DNA from: Lautropia sp. SCN 69-89
GTDB taxonomy: Bacteria > Pseudomonadota > Gammaproteobacteria > Burkholderiales > Burkholderiaceae_E
Direction: 5' to 3'
Length of the DNA: 64,000 nt
NCBI GenBank assembly: GCA_001724855.1
Contig: MEED01000012.1
Span: 124,001-188,000, forward strand
Shown here: positions 17,570-25,686 of the stretch, piece by piece
How positions within the stretch are numbered: the first letter of the stretch is position 1
How the letters are laid out: each line of letters starts with the position of its first letter
Notes under the pieces: model-generated
Databases searched by the model: none
Seen by the model: only the letters and a program-made list of their open reading frames with translations
What the model was told of the DNA's origin: nothing
Made by a program: the position numbers and the translations under genes

Positions 17570-18621
17570 TCGCGACCACCATGCTGGCTGCGCGGCTGCA
17601 CGAAGCCGGCGCGCCGCTCAGGATCGAGAGCGTCCCGGTTCCGCAAGCGGGGTCCGGTCAGTTGCTGCTCGAAGTCGCCGCCTGCGGGCTGTGCGGCACC
17701 GATATCCACCTGGCGGTGGACGGCGACATCCCGGTCGCGCGCAGCCCGATCACGCTCGGCCATGAGGCCGCGGGCACGATCGTTGCACTCGGCGAGGGGG
17801 TGAGCGGCTTCACGCTCGGCCAGCGCGTGGCACTCTTTCCTTCGCCGATCTGCGGTCAATGCCGCTTCTGCAGGGCGGGACGCGAATCCCTGTGCGAGGC
17901 GACGCAGGCCTACGGCATGTCTCAGGACGGGGCGCTCGCGCGCTACATCGTGGCGCCGGTCGCGGGCGCGATCGCGATCCCCGACGCCGTGGACTTCGCC
18001 ACCGCGGCCATTATCACCGACGGTGTCTCGACGCCGCTGCACGCCCTGCGTTCGCGTGGCGCCCTGCGTGCCGGTGAGGCGGTGGCGGTGGTGGGCTGCG
18101 GCGGCCTGGGCGCGCATGCGATCCTGCTGGCGCGCATGATGGGGGCGGGTTTCATCGCAGCGATCGACACGCAGGCGCAGGCGCGCGAGCGCGCCATCGA
18201 GTTTGGCGCCGACCTGGCTATCGACCCCGCCGAGCAACCCCATCCGGGCCGCGCCATCCGCGCCCAGCTCGGCCGCGGCGTCGATCTCGCGCTCGAATTC
18301 GTCGGCCGCCCGGAGACGGTGGAGACGACGCTGCGCTGCCTTGACACCGGTGGGCGGGCGGTCTTGGTGGGTGTCGGGCCGGGCCGCCCGGCGTTGCCGC
18401 CGCTTCTGAGCTTCGTCGGCCGCGAGCACTCTGTGATCGGCTCCTTCGGCATGGACAAGCGCGACATCGCCGACCTCTTGCAGCTCGTCGCGCGCGGCAG
18501 GCTCGATCTGTCTCGCTCGGTGAGCCGGATCTTTCCGCTCGAGGGCGTGAACGAGGCACTCGGCCTGCTGGCGAAGAAGGGCACCGGCGTCGTCAGGCTC
18601 GTCGTCGAGCCCGGACGCTGA
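17566..18621 (+). CDS. Zinc-dependent alcohol dehydrogenase (MDR family)
   Basis: This 351-residue medium-chain dehydrogenase has catalytic zinc ligands in GLCGTDIHL and GHEAAG. Structural zinc cysteines are in CGQCRFCRAGRESLC. The Rossmann fold has GCGGLGAHAILLARMMGA. It oxidises an alcohol, possibly a hydroxyacyl-CoA or a ring alcohol, with NAD(P). It is the last intact gene of the operon beginning at 11641. A diverged copy of its 3' end lies at 19069-19140. Confidence 0.93.
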   Translation: MIATTMLAARLHEAGAPLRIESVPVPQAGSGQLLLEVAACGLCGTDIHLAVDGDIPVARSPITLGHEAAGTIVALGEGVSGFTLGQRVALFPSPICGQCRFCRAGRESLCEATQAYGMSQDGALARYIVAPVAGAIAIPDAVDFATAAIITDGVSTPLHALRSRGALRAGEAVAVVGCGGLGAHAILLARMMGAGFIAAIDTQAQARERAIEFGADLAIDPAEQPHPGRAIRAQLGRGVDLALEFVGRPETVETTLRCLDTGGRAVLVGVGPGRPALPPLLSFVGREHSVIGSFGMDKRDIADLLQLVARGRLDLSRSVSRIFPLEGVNEALGLLAKKGTGVVRLVVEPGR

Positions 18622-18752
18622 GCGGCGGCGTATCACGCCCCCGGGGCACCTTCAGACCCGACACCGGGTCACGGTGCCCGGCGCGTCGGAGGTGGCCTGG
18701 GCTCACGATAGCGGCCGCGATCCAACGCAGGCGCAAGGCACGCGACGAGCCG

Positions 18753-18898
18753 GTGCGGATGGCCCGCTTGCTCATCGCGTTGCTCGACGTGCAGTCGACC
18801 GTCTGGCGCGCCGTGCTGGTTCCAGCAGTGATCCCGCTGGACAAGCTGCACGACGCGATCCAGGCCGTGATGGGGTGGACCGACATTCGTCATGCAAA
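18753..18898 (+). pseudogene. Fragment of plasmid pRiA4b ORF-3-like protein
   Basis: The stretch from GTG 18753 reads LLDVQSTVWRAVLVPAVIPL followed by DKLHDAIQAVMGWTD. That resembles the N-terminal part of pRiA4b ORF-3-like proteins (typically LxxxxPPIWRRxxVP then LHxxIQxAMGW). After about 48 residues the similarity stops, and the frame runs into a dehydrogenase-derived sequence. This family is often found near mobile elements. About 130 bases before it, from 18622, hold nothing I can recognise. Confidence 0.5.
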
Positions 18899-18956
18899 GG
18901 TCGATTGGTTCACGGATGGATTCTCACCCCTCGGCAGAGGGGTGGCGTCCATACTA

Positions 18957-19064
18957 TCTTGGTCGGCGATCGCGACACGCCGGACGTGCGCATCAGCGCC
19001 TCGTTCAGGAAGCTCGGCATGGGTGCCTCGGAGATGGCCCGGATCGTCTTCGGCGGCACGCGCT
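18957..19064 (+). pseudogene. Acyl-CoA dehydrogenase fragment (diverged partial copy)
   Basis: The sequence matches bases 16261-16368 of the acyl-CoA dehydrogenase at 15711, at roughly 89 percent by eye over about 100 bases. It encodes DRDTPDVRISASFRKLGMG and GASEMARIVFGG. It has no start, FAD-binding end or C-terminus. It is joined within a few bases to an alcohol dehydrogenase tail, so it is a relic rather than a gene. Confidence 0.75.
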
Positions 19065-19068
19065 GCCG

Positions 19069-19180
19069 CGCTCGGTGAGCCGGATCTTCCCGCTTGCCGG
19101 CGTGAACGAAGCACCTGGCTTGCTGGCGAAGAAGGACACCAGCCGGCATCGTCGGGTTTGTCGCCGAGCCAGCAGCCTGG
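19069..19180 (+). pseudogene. Alcohol dehydrogenase 3'-end fragment (diverged partial copy)
   Basis: Bases 19069-19140 match 18514-18585 of the zinc alcohol dehydrogenase at about 63 of 72 positions by eye. They encode RSVSRIFPLAGVNEA and LLAKKDT; the remaining tail is frame-shifted relative to the intact gene. Dehydrogenase and alcohol dehydrogenase pieces are in the same order as in the intact operon. The relic therefore looks like a second, related cluster that lost everything between. The stretch from 19180 to 19416 has no recognised gene. Confidence 0.75.
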
Positions 19181-19326
19181 ACCGCGGCGCCAGACGTATT
19201 CGCGTCTCCTGGACTCGCTCGGGCCGAGTGCGTCGATGGCCAGACCCGTGAGCTGGTACCACGCGCGACCTCCGGTGCGGTCGTAACCGGCCCCATTGGC
19301 CCCATCGAACCTTCCCGCGGCGGTAC

Positions 19327-19355
19327 TTACTTCATGGCGGTGCCGACCCGATAAT
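19327..19355 (+). promoter_or_regulatory. Weak candidate promoter upstream of haoA
   Basis: TTACTT at 19327-19332 and GATAAT at 19350-19355 are separated by 17 bases, about 60 bases before the haoA start. The -35 match is poor, so this is only a candidate. Confidence 0.25.
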
Positions 19356-19416
19356 GGATCCGGGCAAGCAGCGGATGCGCCGGTTCTCCCGGTGTCGACA
19401 AGACAAGGAGATCCCC

Positions 19417-21126
19417 ATGATGATCCCGCAGTGGTGCAGGTTCGCGATGGCTGCGCTGATGTGCGGCCTGATGCTGGCGGCCGGCGCACGCGCCGACATC
19501 CCCAGGGAAACCTACGATGCACTGAAGCTCGACAAATCGGCCACGCCGAAGCAGTTGTACGAGGCGCTGGTCAAACGCTACAAGGATCCGGCACAGGGTG
19601 CAGGACGTGGTTCCCATGCCAAGTACTGGGAGCCGATTCCCTTCAGCAAGTACCTCGATCCTGAGTCCTTCTACAAGCCGCCGGATTCCGTGAAGGAGGT
19701 CGCGACGCGTGAGCAATGCGTCAAGTGCCACGCCGACGAGTCGCCGGTGTGGGTGAGCGCCTGGAAGAAGAGCGCGCACGCCAATCTCGACAGGATCCGC
19801 AAGCTGACCTCGAACGACGCCACGTTTTACAAGAAGGCCAAGCTCGAGGAGGTCGAGTCCAACCTGCGCTCGCTCGGCAAACTGGGAGCCAACGAGCCGT
19901 TGAAGGAGGTCGGCTGCATCGACTGCCACGTCGACGTGAACGCGAAGAAGAAGGCCGATCACCGCACCGACCTGCGCATGCCCACGGCCGACGTCTGCGC
20001 CACCTGTCACCTGCAGGAATTCGCCGAGCGCGAGTCCGAACGCGACACGCTGACCTGGCCGAAGGATCAGTGGCCCAAGGGTCGCCCGTCGCACGCGCTC
20101 GACTACCAGGCCAACGTGGAAACCACGACCTGGGCCGGCATGCAGCAGCGCGAGATCGCCGAGGGCTGCACGATGTGCCACCAGAACCAGACCAAGTGCG
20201 ACGGCTGCCATACCCGGCACGAGTTCTCGGTGGTCGAGTCGCGCCAACCGCAGGCCTGCGCGATGTGCCACAGCGGGATCGACCACAACAACTGGGAGAA
20301 CTATCAGCTCTCCAAGCACGGCACGAACGTCGCAACCAGAGGCAGCTCCTGGAACTGGAACGTGCCGCTCAAGGACGCGTTCTCCAAAGGCGGGCAGACC
20401 GCGCCGACCTGCCAGACCTGCCACATGGAGTACCAGGGCAAGTACAGCCACAACATGGTGCGCAAGGTGCGCTGGGCGAACTATCCCCGGAATCCCGGCA
20501 TCGCCGAGAACATCGGCAGCGAGTGGTCGGAGAAGCGCCTCGAAGCCTGGGTCAGGACCTGCACCAACTGCCACAGCGAAACCCTGACCCGTTCCTATCT
20601 GGACCTGATGGACAAGGGCACGTTCCAGTCGCTGGCCCTGTACCAGGAAGCGAACAAGGTGGTGCAGAAGCTCTACGACGACAAGCTGCTGCCGGGGCAG
20701 ATCACCAACCGCCCGGCACCGCCGCCGCCCGACGTGGAAGGCCTGGGGCAGTTCTACTCGTTCTTCCTGGCCAAGGGCAACAACCCGGCGCTGGTCGAAG
20801 TCGTGGAGCTCAACATGGGCGAGAACCAGTTGCCCAAGACACACGTTGCGCTGGCGCATGTCAATCCCGGGAACTGGAGTTATTCGGACGGCTACGAGCA
20901 GTTGAACTACATGTACACCAAGATCATGGACGAGGACCTCAAGATCCGGGAGATGGTCGCGTTGAAGGAGCGCGTGGCCAGGCTCGAAACCAGCAAGCGC
21001 ACCAGCCTGCTCGACATCGACAGTTCGGAAACGCTCGCTTCTCTCGGTGGCCTGGGTGGTGCGATGCTGGCCGCCGGTGGCGTCACGCTCGTCGGCTGGC
21101 GACGCCGCGAGAAGGCACGGCGCTGA
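19417..21126 (+). CDS. haoA: Hydroxylamine dehydrogenase/oxidoreductase (octahaem HAO)
   Basis: AAGGAG at 19405-19410 decides the start at ATG 19417. The product is 569 residues, close to the Nitrosomonas HAO precursor (about 570). A Sec signal peptide ends at GARA-D near residue 26. Eight CxxCH haem motifs lie at residues 101, 167, 194, 251, 261, 281, 332 and 382. The fourth motif corresponds to the P460 haem of HAO. Tyrosines at about 489 and 493 ([10 protein letters not shown]) fall where the haem-crosslinking tyrosine is expected by offset. A hydrophobic helix and an RRR end (540-569) suggest a membrane anchor. The enzyme oxidises hydroxylamine to NO/nitrite in the periplasm. The haoB, cycA and cycB genes follow. 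Confidence 0.93.
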   Translation: MMIPQWCRFAMAALMCGLMLAAGARADIPRETYDALKLDKSATPKQLYEALVKRYKDPAQGAGRGSHAKYWEPIPFSKYLDPESFYKPPDSVKEVATREQCVKCHADESPVWVSAWKKSAHANLDRIRKLTSNDATFYKKAKLEEVESNLRSLGKLGANEPLKEVGCIDCHVDVNAKKKADHRTDLRMPTADVCATCHLQEFAERESERDTLTWPKDQWPKGRPSHALDYQANVETTTWAGMQQREIAEGCTMCHQNQTKCDGCHTRHEFSVVESRQPQACAMCHSGIDHNNWENYQLSKHGTNVATRGSSWNWNVPLKDAFSKGGQTAPTCQTCHMEYQGKYSHNMVRKVRWANYPRNPGIAENIGSEWSEKRLEAWVRTCTNCHSETLTRSYLDLMDKGTFQSLALYQEANKVVQKLYDDKLLPGQITNRPAPPPPDVEGLGQFYSFFLAKGNNPALVEVVELNMGENQLPKTHVALAHVNPGNWSYSDGYEQLNYMYTKIMDEDLKIREMVALKERVARLETSKRTSLLDIDSSETLASLGGLGGAMLAAGGVTLVGWRRREKARR

Positions 21127-21141
21127 GGCTGCCGCGATCAC

Positions 21142-22167
21142 ATGGATGCGGTTTTCGCGCGGTGCTCTGTCGGCAGGCTCGTCCTGCCGTCGATGGGCAT
21201 GTCGTTGGTGGCCGCGGGGTTGATCCTGCTCGGGTTGGTGGTGCGCTCGTTCTGGCAACCCGGCGCGGCGCCGTATCGCTACCAGTGGGTGGAGCAGGCT
21301 GGTGTCGAGCGCATCGCCGAGTCCGATCTCCAGGCCTGGCCGGATCTCGCGATCACGAAGGTCGAGATCCGCGCCAGTGGCCTCGACCAGCCGCTCGCCG
21401 TGGGGCAGGTTGCGCGTCGCGGGCAGGGTGCGCCGGTGATGCTCGATTGGGACAACCGAAGCGGCGAACCACTGGTGTTCACCGACACCCGGCTGGGCGA
21501 GTTGAAGACACTGGCGCAGGCGGTCTCGAAACACGCACCGAAAGACGCGCTGTTGCTGGCCTGGTGGGACACCGCACGCCAGTTGCACCTGCTCACCGGG
21601 CTCGACGTTGCCTACGACACGCATCTGCGCGAGCCCTTGATCGCGCCCGCGCCCTGGAGGACGCACGACCGCAGCATCGCGCGCTACGAGCGCGAATTCT
21701 GGGGCGCGCCGCCGAGCAGGGACGATATGCAGCGCTTCGGCCAGTTCGCCGAGGCGCTCGCCAGCGAAGCCGGCCGCGGTGCGGCGATGCTGCGCGCAAT
21801 GGCGGGCGAGCGCGAAGCCTATGTCGTGGTGCACGTCTCCGACCTGTACAAACTGGGCGTGCAGTTCCCGGATCGGTTCGGCGTGGCCTACAAGGACCTG
21901 ACGCTCAGGGGCGACGTCCACGGACAGATCGCGTTCGTCAAGCGCTGGGTGGTGGAACACGACTACGCAGGCTATACGGTGCACGAGCTCTCGCCACAGC
22001 AGGCACGTGCCTACGCCGTGGGCAACGCGCGAACCGCCGCAACGCTGCTCGCGCGGATGCTGCCGCTGAGCACGTCGCAGCCGGCCCAGCTGCAGGTGCT
22101 GGAACTCGTCTACCAGCACGGGGGCTACTGGGTCTACAGGCTCCCCGCCCGGCTGCCTGCGGGCTGA
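21142..22167 (+). CDS. haoB: Hydroxylamine oxidation protein HaoB
   Basis: This 341-residue protein has one N-terminal membrane segment (about residues 18-37, GMSLVAAGLILLGLVV) and a large periplasmic domain with no haem motif. Its place directly after haoA (15 bases) and before cytochrome c554 is the conserved position of haoB in ammonia oxidisers. Segments such as DALLLAWWDTARQLHLLTG are typical of that family. Its biochemical role is not established; a part in HAO maturation or membrane association has been assumed. The identification rests on family recall plus synteny. Confidence 0.85.
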   Translation: MDAVFARCSVGRLVLPSMGMSLVAAGLILLGLVVRSFWQPGAAPYRYQWVEQAGVERIAESDLQAWPDLAITKVEIRASGLDQPLAVGQVARRGQGAPVMLDWDNRSGEPLVFTDTRLGELKTLAQAVSKHAPKDALLLAWWDTARQLHLLTGLDVAYDTHLREPLIAPAPWRTHDRSIARYEREFWGAPPSRDDMQRFGQFAEALASEAGRGAAMLRAMAGEREAYVVVHVSDLYKLGVQFPDRFGVAYKDLTLRGDVHGQIAFVKRWVVEHDYAGYTVHELSPQQARAYAVGNARTAATLLARMLPLSTSQPAQLQVLELVYQHGGYWVYRLPARLPAG

Positions 22168-22263
22168 CGGCGTTGCAGTTCGCCGCCCGCACGCCGCACC
22201 CGACTCATGTCGCTGTCCGACGCCTGCGTAGCGACCGCACCGACCGCCGAGGAGTGGTGATTC

Positions 22264-22968
22264 ATGAAGGTCCGTGTCTCAGCGATGTTGCTTGGCGCTG
22301 CGCTGCTGTGCATGACAGCGGCAGTGGCGCAGCCGAGCTACGAAGGACGCAGGAAATGCAGTTCCTGCCATCGCAGCGAATTCGAGTCGTGGGAGAAATC
22401 GGGTCACGCCAGGGCTCTCGAGACGCTGGCACCGAAGGTGAAGTCCGAGGCGAAGAAGAAGGCCGGGCTGAATCCGGACAAGGATTACCGGCAAGACGGT
22501 GACTGTGTTGGCTGCCACACGACCGGTTGGGGCCGCGAAGGCGGCTACGACCCGAAGGATCCGGGCAAGTATCTGGTGGGCGTCGGCTGCGAGAGCTGCC
22601 ACGGTCCCGGCTCGGAATATCGTCTGCTCCACCGCAAGGCGGGTCAGGCCTTCGAGAAGAAGAAGCAGACCACGGCGCGCGAACGACTCGTCGAGGCAGG
22701 CCAGGAGTTCCAGTTCGAAGAGCGCTGCGCGTCCTGCCATCTGAACTACGAAGGCTCGCCCTGGAAGGGGGCGAAGAAACCCTACACGCCTTTCACGCCC
22801 AGGCTCGACAGGAAGTACACCTTCGACTTCGCCAGGGCCGTGCGCGACGACAAGGCCATCCACGAGCACTTCAAGCTAGAGGGCGTGTTCACCGGGCCGC
22901 CCGTGCCGTCTTTCCACGAGGAGTTCCAGTCCAGGGCCAAACCGGCCGCGAAAGGATCGGAGGAGTGA
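22264..22968 (+). CDS. cycA: Tetrahaem cytochrome c554
   Basis: This 234-residue periplasmic cytochrome has a signal peptide ending near AAVAQ. Four CxxCH motifs lie at about residues 32, 81, 109 and 155 (CSSCH, CVGCH, CESCH, CASCH). Length and haem spacing agree with Nitrosomonas c554, which accepts electrons two at a time from HAO. The 96-base gap after haoB is the longest in the cluster. Its stop overlaps the GTG of the next gene, so c554 and its membrane partner are translationally coupled. Confidence 0.93.
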   Translation: MKVRVSAMLLGAALLCMTAAVAQPSYEGRRKCSSCHRSEFESWEKSGHARALETLAPKVKSEAKKKAGLNPDKDYRQDGDCVGCHTTGWGREGGYDPKDPGKYLVGVGCESCHGPGSEYRLLHRKAGQAFEKKKQTTARERLVEAGQEFQFEERCASCHLNYEGSPWKGAKKPYTPFTPRLDRKYTFDFARAVRDDKAIHEHFKLEGVFTGPPVPSFHEEFQSRAKPAAKGSEE

Positions 22969-23552
22969 CGCCAGGCGGGTATTCGGGTTGTCCGAAGCGG
23001 GCTGGCGGCGCGCTCGCCCTCGGTGCGGCGGGCATGCTCGGGTTGCTCGTTGCCGTCTTCGGGGGCGAGGCTGCGCTGTCGAGCACCGGGTTCTGCGTGA
23101 GCTGCCACTCGATGAGCTACCCGGCCGAGGAACTGAAGAAGTCCACTCACTACGGTGCGCTGGGCATCAACCCCGGCTGCAAGGACTGCCACATCCCTCA
23201 GGGTCTGGAGAACTTCCATCTCGCCGTGGCCACGCACGTCGTCGACGGGGTGCGCGAACTGGTGCTCGAATTCAGGAACGACTACTCGGACCTCGCGAAG
23301 TTCAACGCCCGGCGCGCGCGGATGGCGTATCACGCGCGCATGAACCTCAAGCGCTGGGACAGCGTCACCTGTCGTACCTGCCACAACGATCCGCAACCGC
23401 CCGGCGCAGACGCCAGGGCCGCGCACGACAAGATGCGCACCGCGAAGGCCACCTGCATCGATTGCCACCAGAACTTGGTGCACAAGGAGGTGCCCGAAAC
23501 CGACCTCGATGCCAGTCTGGCGCAAGGGCGAGAGGTCGCGAAAGCGCAGTGA
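22965..23552 (+). CDS. cycB: Membrane tetrahaem cytochrome cM552 (NapC/NirT family)
   Basis: Start GTG 22965 overlaps the cycA stop (GTGA) and gives a 195-residue product; no other in-frame start precedes the membrane helix. An N-terminal anchor covers about residues 14-36. Four haem motifs are at 44 (CVSCH), 72 (CKDCH), 136 (CRTCH) and 164 (CIDCH), with the HSM motif after the first haem as in NapC/NirT quinol dehydrogenases. In ammonia oxidisers it passes electrons from c554 to ubiquinone. It completes the hydroxylamine-oxidation electron route here. Confidence 0.92.
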   Translation: MTPGGYSGCPKRAGGALALGAAGMLGLLVAVFGGEAALSSTGFCVSCHSMSYPAEELKKSTHYGALGINPGCKDCHIPQGLENFHLAVATHVVDGVRELVLEFRNDYSDLAKFNARRARMAYHARMNLKRWDSVTCRTCHNDPQPPGADARAAHDKMRTAKATCIDCHQNLVHKEVPETDLDASLAQGREVAKAQ

Positions 23553-23575
23553 GCACCCGCGAGGAGCGGGGGTGC
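23553..23575 (+). terminator. Hairpin immediately after cycB (possible terminator)
   Basis: GCACCC at 23553-23558 can pair with GGGTGC at 23570-23575, with inner GC pairs and a short loop, starting at the base after the cycB stop. No T-run follows, so it may be a transcript-end stabiliser or a weak terminator rather than a classical one. Confidence 0.35.
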
Positions 23576-23673
23576 CATCGGGTCACGACACCTTCGGGCA
23601 CCCCGGCGCGGGGACGGTGCAGGCTTTCACGGATTTCGGGTGGTACCAGCCGCAGGGTCGCTACCGGCTCTAT

Positions 23674-23693
23674 GGGCAATCGCGATTGTGCCC
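23674..23693. promoter_or_regulatory. Palindrome CAATCGCGATTG upstream of the MocR gene
   Basis: A perfect 12-base palindrome, CAATCGCGATTG, at 23677-23688 is flanked by GGG and CCC (23674-23693). It lies about 60 bases before the MocR start. TATCAT at 23695-23700 could be the -10 element. MocR proteins often bind near their own promoters, so autoregulation is a reasonable inference. Confidence 0.4.
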
Positions 23694-23752
23694 GTATCAT
23701 GGAGCCAGTCCGTTCGGATCGTCGGCGCGAGCCGAAAGAGGAGGGCTGGTTC

Positions 23753-25285
23753 ATGGACATCCCGATCCTGCTCGACCCCCGGAGCCGACATCCCCTGCAA
23801 GGCCAACTCTACGAGCAGGTGCGCCATCTGATCCTCGGTGGGCGCCTGAAGCCCGGCACGTCGCTCGCGTCGAGCCGTGCGCTGGCAACCCTACTCGGCG
23901 TCTCGCGCAACACGGTCATGCTGGCCTACGAGCGGCTGGCGGCCGAGGGCTATCTGCAGATGCGCGAGGGCATCGGCACCTATGTGAGCTTCGAGTTGCC
24001 CGAGGACTGTCTCGCAACCGAGCGCCTCACACCCGCCTGCAGTGACGAGCGTCCGTGCGTGGTGTCGCGCCGTCCGATCGCCTTCGAAGGCCGCGCCCAC
24101 GGGGTCGTGAACGACGGACAGCTGACCTGTGACTTCTGGCTCGGCAGGCCGGATCCGCATTCGTTTCCGATCAGGGCCTGGCGCCGTCTCGTCAATCGCC
24201 GGTTGCTCGGCGCCGGCGCGCGGCTCACGGAGTACGGTGAACCTGCCGGGTTGATCGAACTGCGTCGGGAAATCGCCGAGCGCATCGGCCCGGCGCGTGG
24301 CATCGATGCTGATCCCGAACAGATCATCGTCGTGGGCGGCTGCCAGGAAGGGCTGAACCTGACGGCCCGGCTGCTGCTGCGCGAAGGCGCCGTCGTGGCG
24401 ATCGAGAACCCCGCCTACCAGGGAGCGGCGAATCTGTACGAGAGTTACCGCGCGCGGCTCGTCCCGGTGCGCGTGGACGACAACGGCCTGCGCGTGGCCG
24501 ATCTGCCGGAAGACGGCGTTGTGCTCGCTTACGTGACGCCGTCGCATCAGTATCCGATGGGCTTCACCATGCCGCTCGAGCGGCGCCTGCGTCTGCTCGA
24601 CTGGGCCAGGCGTTTGGGCGCCTACGTCGTCGAGGACGATTACGACAGCGACTTCCGCTACCGCGGCGCGCCATTCCCGGCGCTGATGGGGCTCGATCGC
24701 CACGACAGCGTGATCTACATGGGATCCTTCTCCAAGTCCCTCGGCGCCGGCCTGCGCCTGGGGTATCTGATCGTGCCCAGGCACCTCGTCGGCGCGGCGC
24801 GCACGGCCAAGACCTTGCTCAACAATGGCCACCCCTGGCTCGAGCAGGCAGTGCTGGCGGAGTTCCTCGCCAGCGGCGGGTACGACAACCACCTGCGGCG
24901 CATCCGCAAAAGCTATGCCGAGCGCCGTGACTGCCTCCTCGACTCCCTGAGGTGGTATTTCGGCGAGATCGTCGTCTCCGGGTCGGAGTGCGGCACGCAC
25001 ATCGCCTGGCACTTGGGCGCGAGCCTGCCGCGCGCAACACTCATGCGGTCGCTGGCGGCCGAGCGCGGCGTCGGTCTCCATGACCTGCCCTCCAGTGCAG
25101 CCTGCGACTTCGGCGGTTGCACCTACTCGGAGCGCACGCTTCTCCTCGGCTTCTCGTCGCTGGACGAGCGGCAGATCCGCGGCGGCATCGAGCGCGTTGC
25201 CGCGGCGCTCGACCCGGCACACGGTTCGTTGCGGGGCCTGACGAGGCCGCGTCACCCGCGCCCGACGACGTACGTCGCGCCGTAG
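23753..25285 (+). CDS. MocR/PdxR-type regulator (GntR HTH + aminotransferase domain)
   Basis: The 510-residue protein has a GntR winged helix at about residues 13-75 (HPLQGQLYEQVRHLILGGRL; LLGVSRNTVMLAYERLAAEG), then a fold-type I aminotransferase domain. The PLP lysine is in GSFSKSLGAGLRLGY. A strong GAGGAGG lies at 23738-23744. Such regulators bind PLP and control vitamin B6, amino-acid or unrelated neighbouring genes. It is the first gene after the hao cluster in the same direction, separated by 200 bases, a hairpin and its own palindrome. A link to hydroxylamine metabolism is possible but unproven. Confidence 0.92.
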   Translation: MDIPILLDPRSRHPLQGQLYEQVRHLILGGRLKPGTSLASSRALATLLGVSRNTVMLAYERLAAEGYLQMREGIGTYVSFELPEDCLATERLTPACSDERPCVVSRRPIAFEGRAHGVVNDGQLTCDFWLGRPDPHSFPIRAWRRLVNRRLLGAGARLTEYGEPAGLIELRREIAERIGPARGIDADPEQIIVVGGCQEGLNLTARLLLREGAVVAIENPAYQGAANLYESYRARLVPVRVDDNGLRVADLPEDGVVLAYVTPSHQYPMGFTMPLERRLRLLDWARRLGAYVVEDDYDSDFRYRGAPFPALMGLDRHDSVIYMGSFSKSLGAGLRLGYLIVPRHLVGAARTAKTLLNNGHPWLEQAVLAEFLASGGYDNHLRRIRKSYAERRDCLLDSLRWYFGEIVVSGSECGTHIAWHLGASLPRATLMRSLAAERGVGLHDLPSSAACDFGGCTYSERTLLLGFSSLDERQIRGGIERVAAALDPAHGSLRGLTRPRHPRPTTYVAP

Positions 25286-25289
25286 CGGT

Positions 25290-25590
25290 CGGCGAAATCC
25301 CGTGATGGCTGGTCGTTGGCCCACCGTAATAGAACTTCGGTTTCGCGCCACTGCCGCAGGTGCACGGCGAGCAGGGCCCGGCGCGCGCATCGCGTACCGC
25401 CACCGTTGCCATGATCGCCGCGGGCGGCTGCCGTTGTATCAGCAGAGTCACCATCTGCCGCATCAGCGGCGTCACGTGGGTGAAGAATGTGTGCACTCCG
25501 GCGCAGAGGGATCTGTGGCCCGGCTGGCGGTCCTTCGACGTCATGAAGCGTTCTTTCGGGCAGTCGCCGCGACAGAGGCTGTCCGTCGTC
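25290..25590 (-). pseudogene. C-terminal remnant of an anaerobic sulfatase-maturase-like radical SAM protein
   Basis: On the minus strand the frame reads CPKERFMTSKDRQPGHR, SLCAGVHTFFTHVTPLMRQM and QPPAAIMATV, then CTCGSGAKPKF. This matches the C-terminus of anaerobic sulfatase-maturating enzymes (CPKxRF...LCxGYxxFFxHVxPYM...PPAxVM), which often end in a SEC-C CxCGSG tail. No radical SAM core (CxxxCxxC) is present upstream, where the LysR gene begins at 25687, so only the tail survives. After the SEC-C motif the frame runs on into the MocR gene without a natural stop. Confidence 0.6.
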
Positions 25591-25686
25591 CTGAAACATC
25601 AGACGCACACGGCGTTGGCGCGCTGCTTGGCGCGCCCGCTCGCGTTCAGGGACTCGGGGCAGTTCTTTATTGAACGCGAACTGGTA

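Noticed and set aside
19417-21126. Reading the octahaem protein as a reductive nitrite/hydroxylamine reductase
   Set aside because: The company of haoB, c554 and cM552, and tyrosines at the expected cross-link site, favour the oxidative enzyme. Not excluded without alignment.
19327-22119. A 930-codon open frame on the minus strand across haoA and haoB
   Set aside because: It mirrors the plus-strand genes in GC-rich DNA. The composition (His/Arg/Ala/Val-rich) has no domain, while the plus strand has eight haem motifs.
22995-23036. A separate short start for cycB inside the membrane helix
   Set aside because: It would remove the anchor expected for NapC/NirT proteins; GTG 22965 overlapping the cycA stop keeps it.
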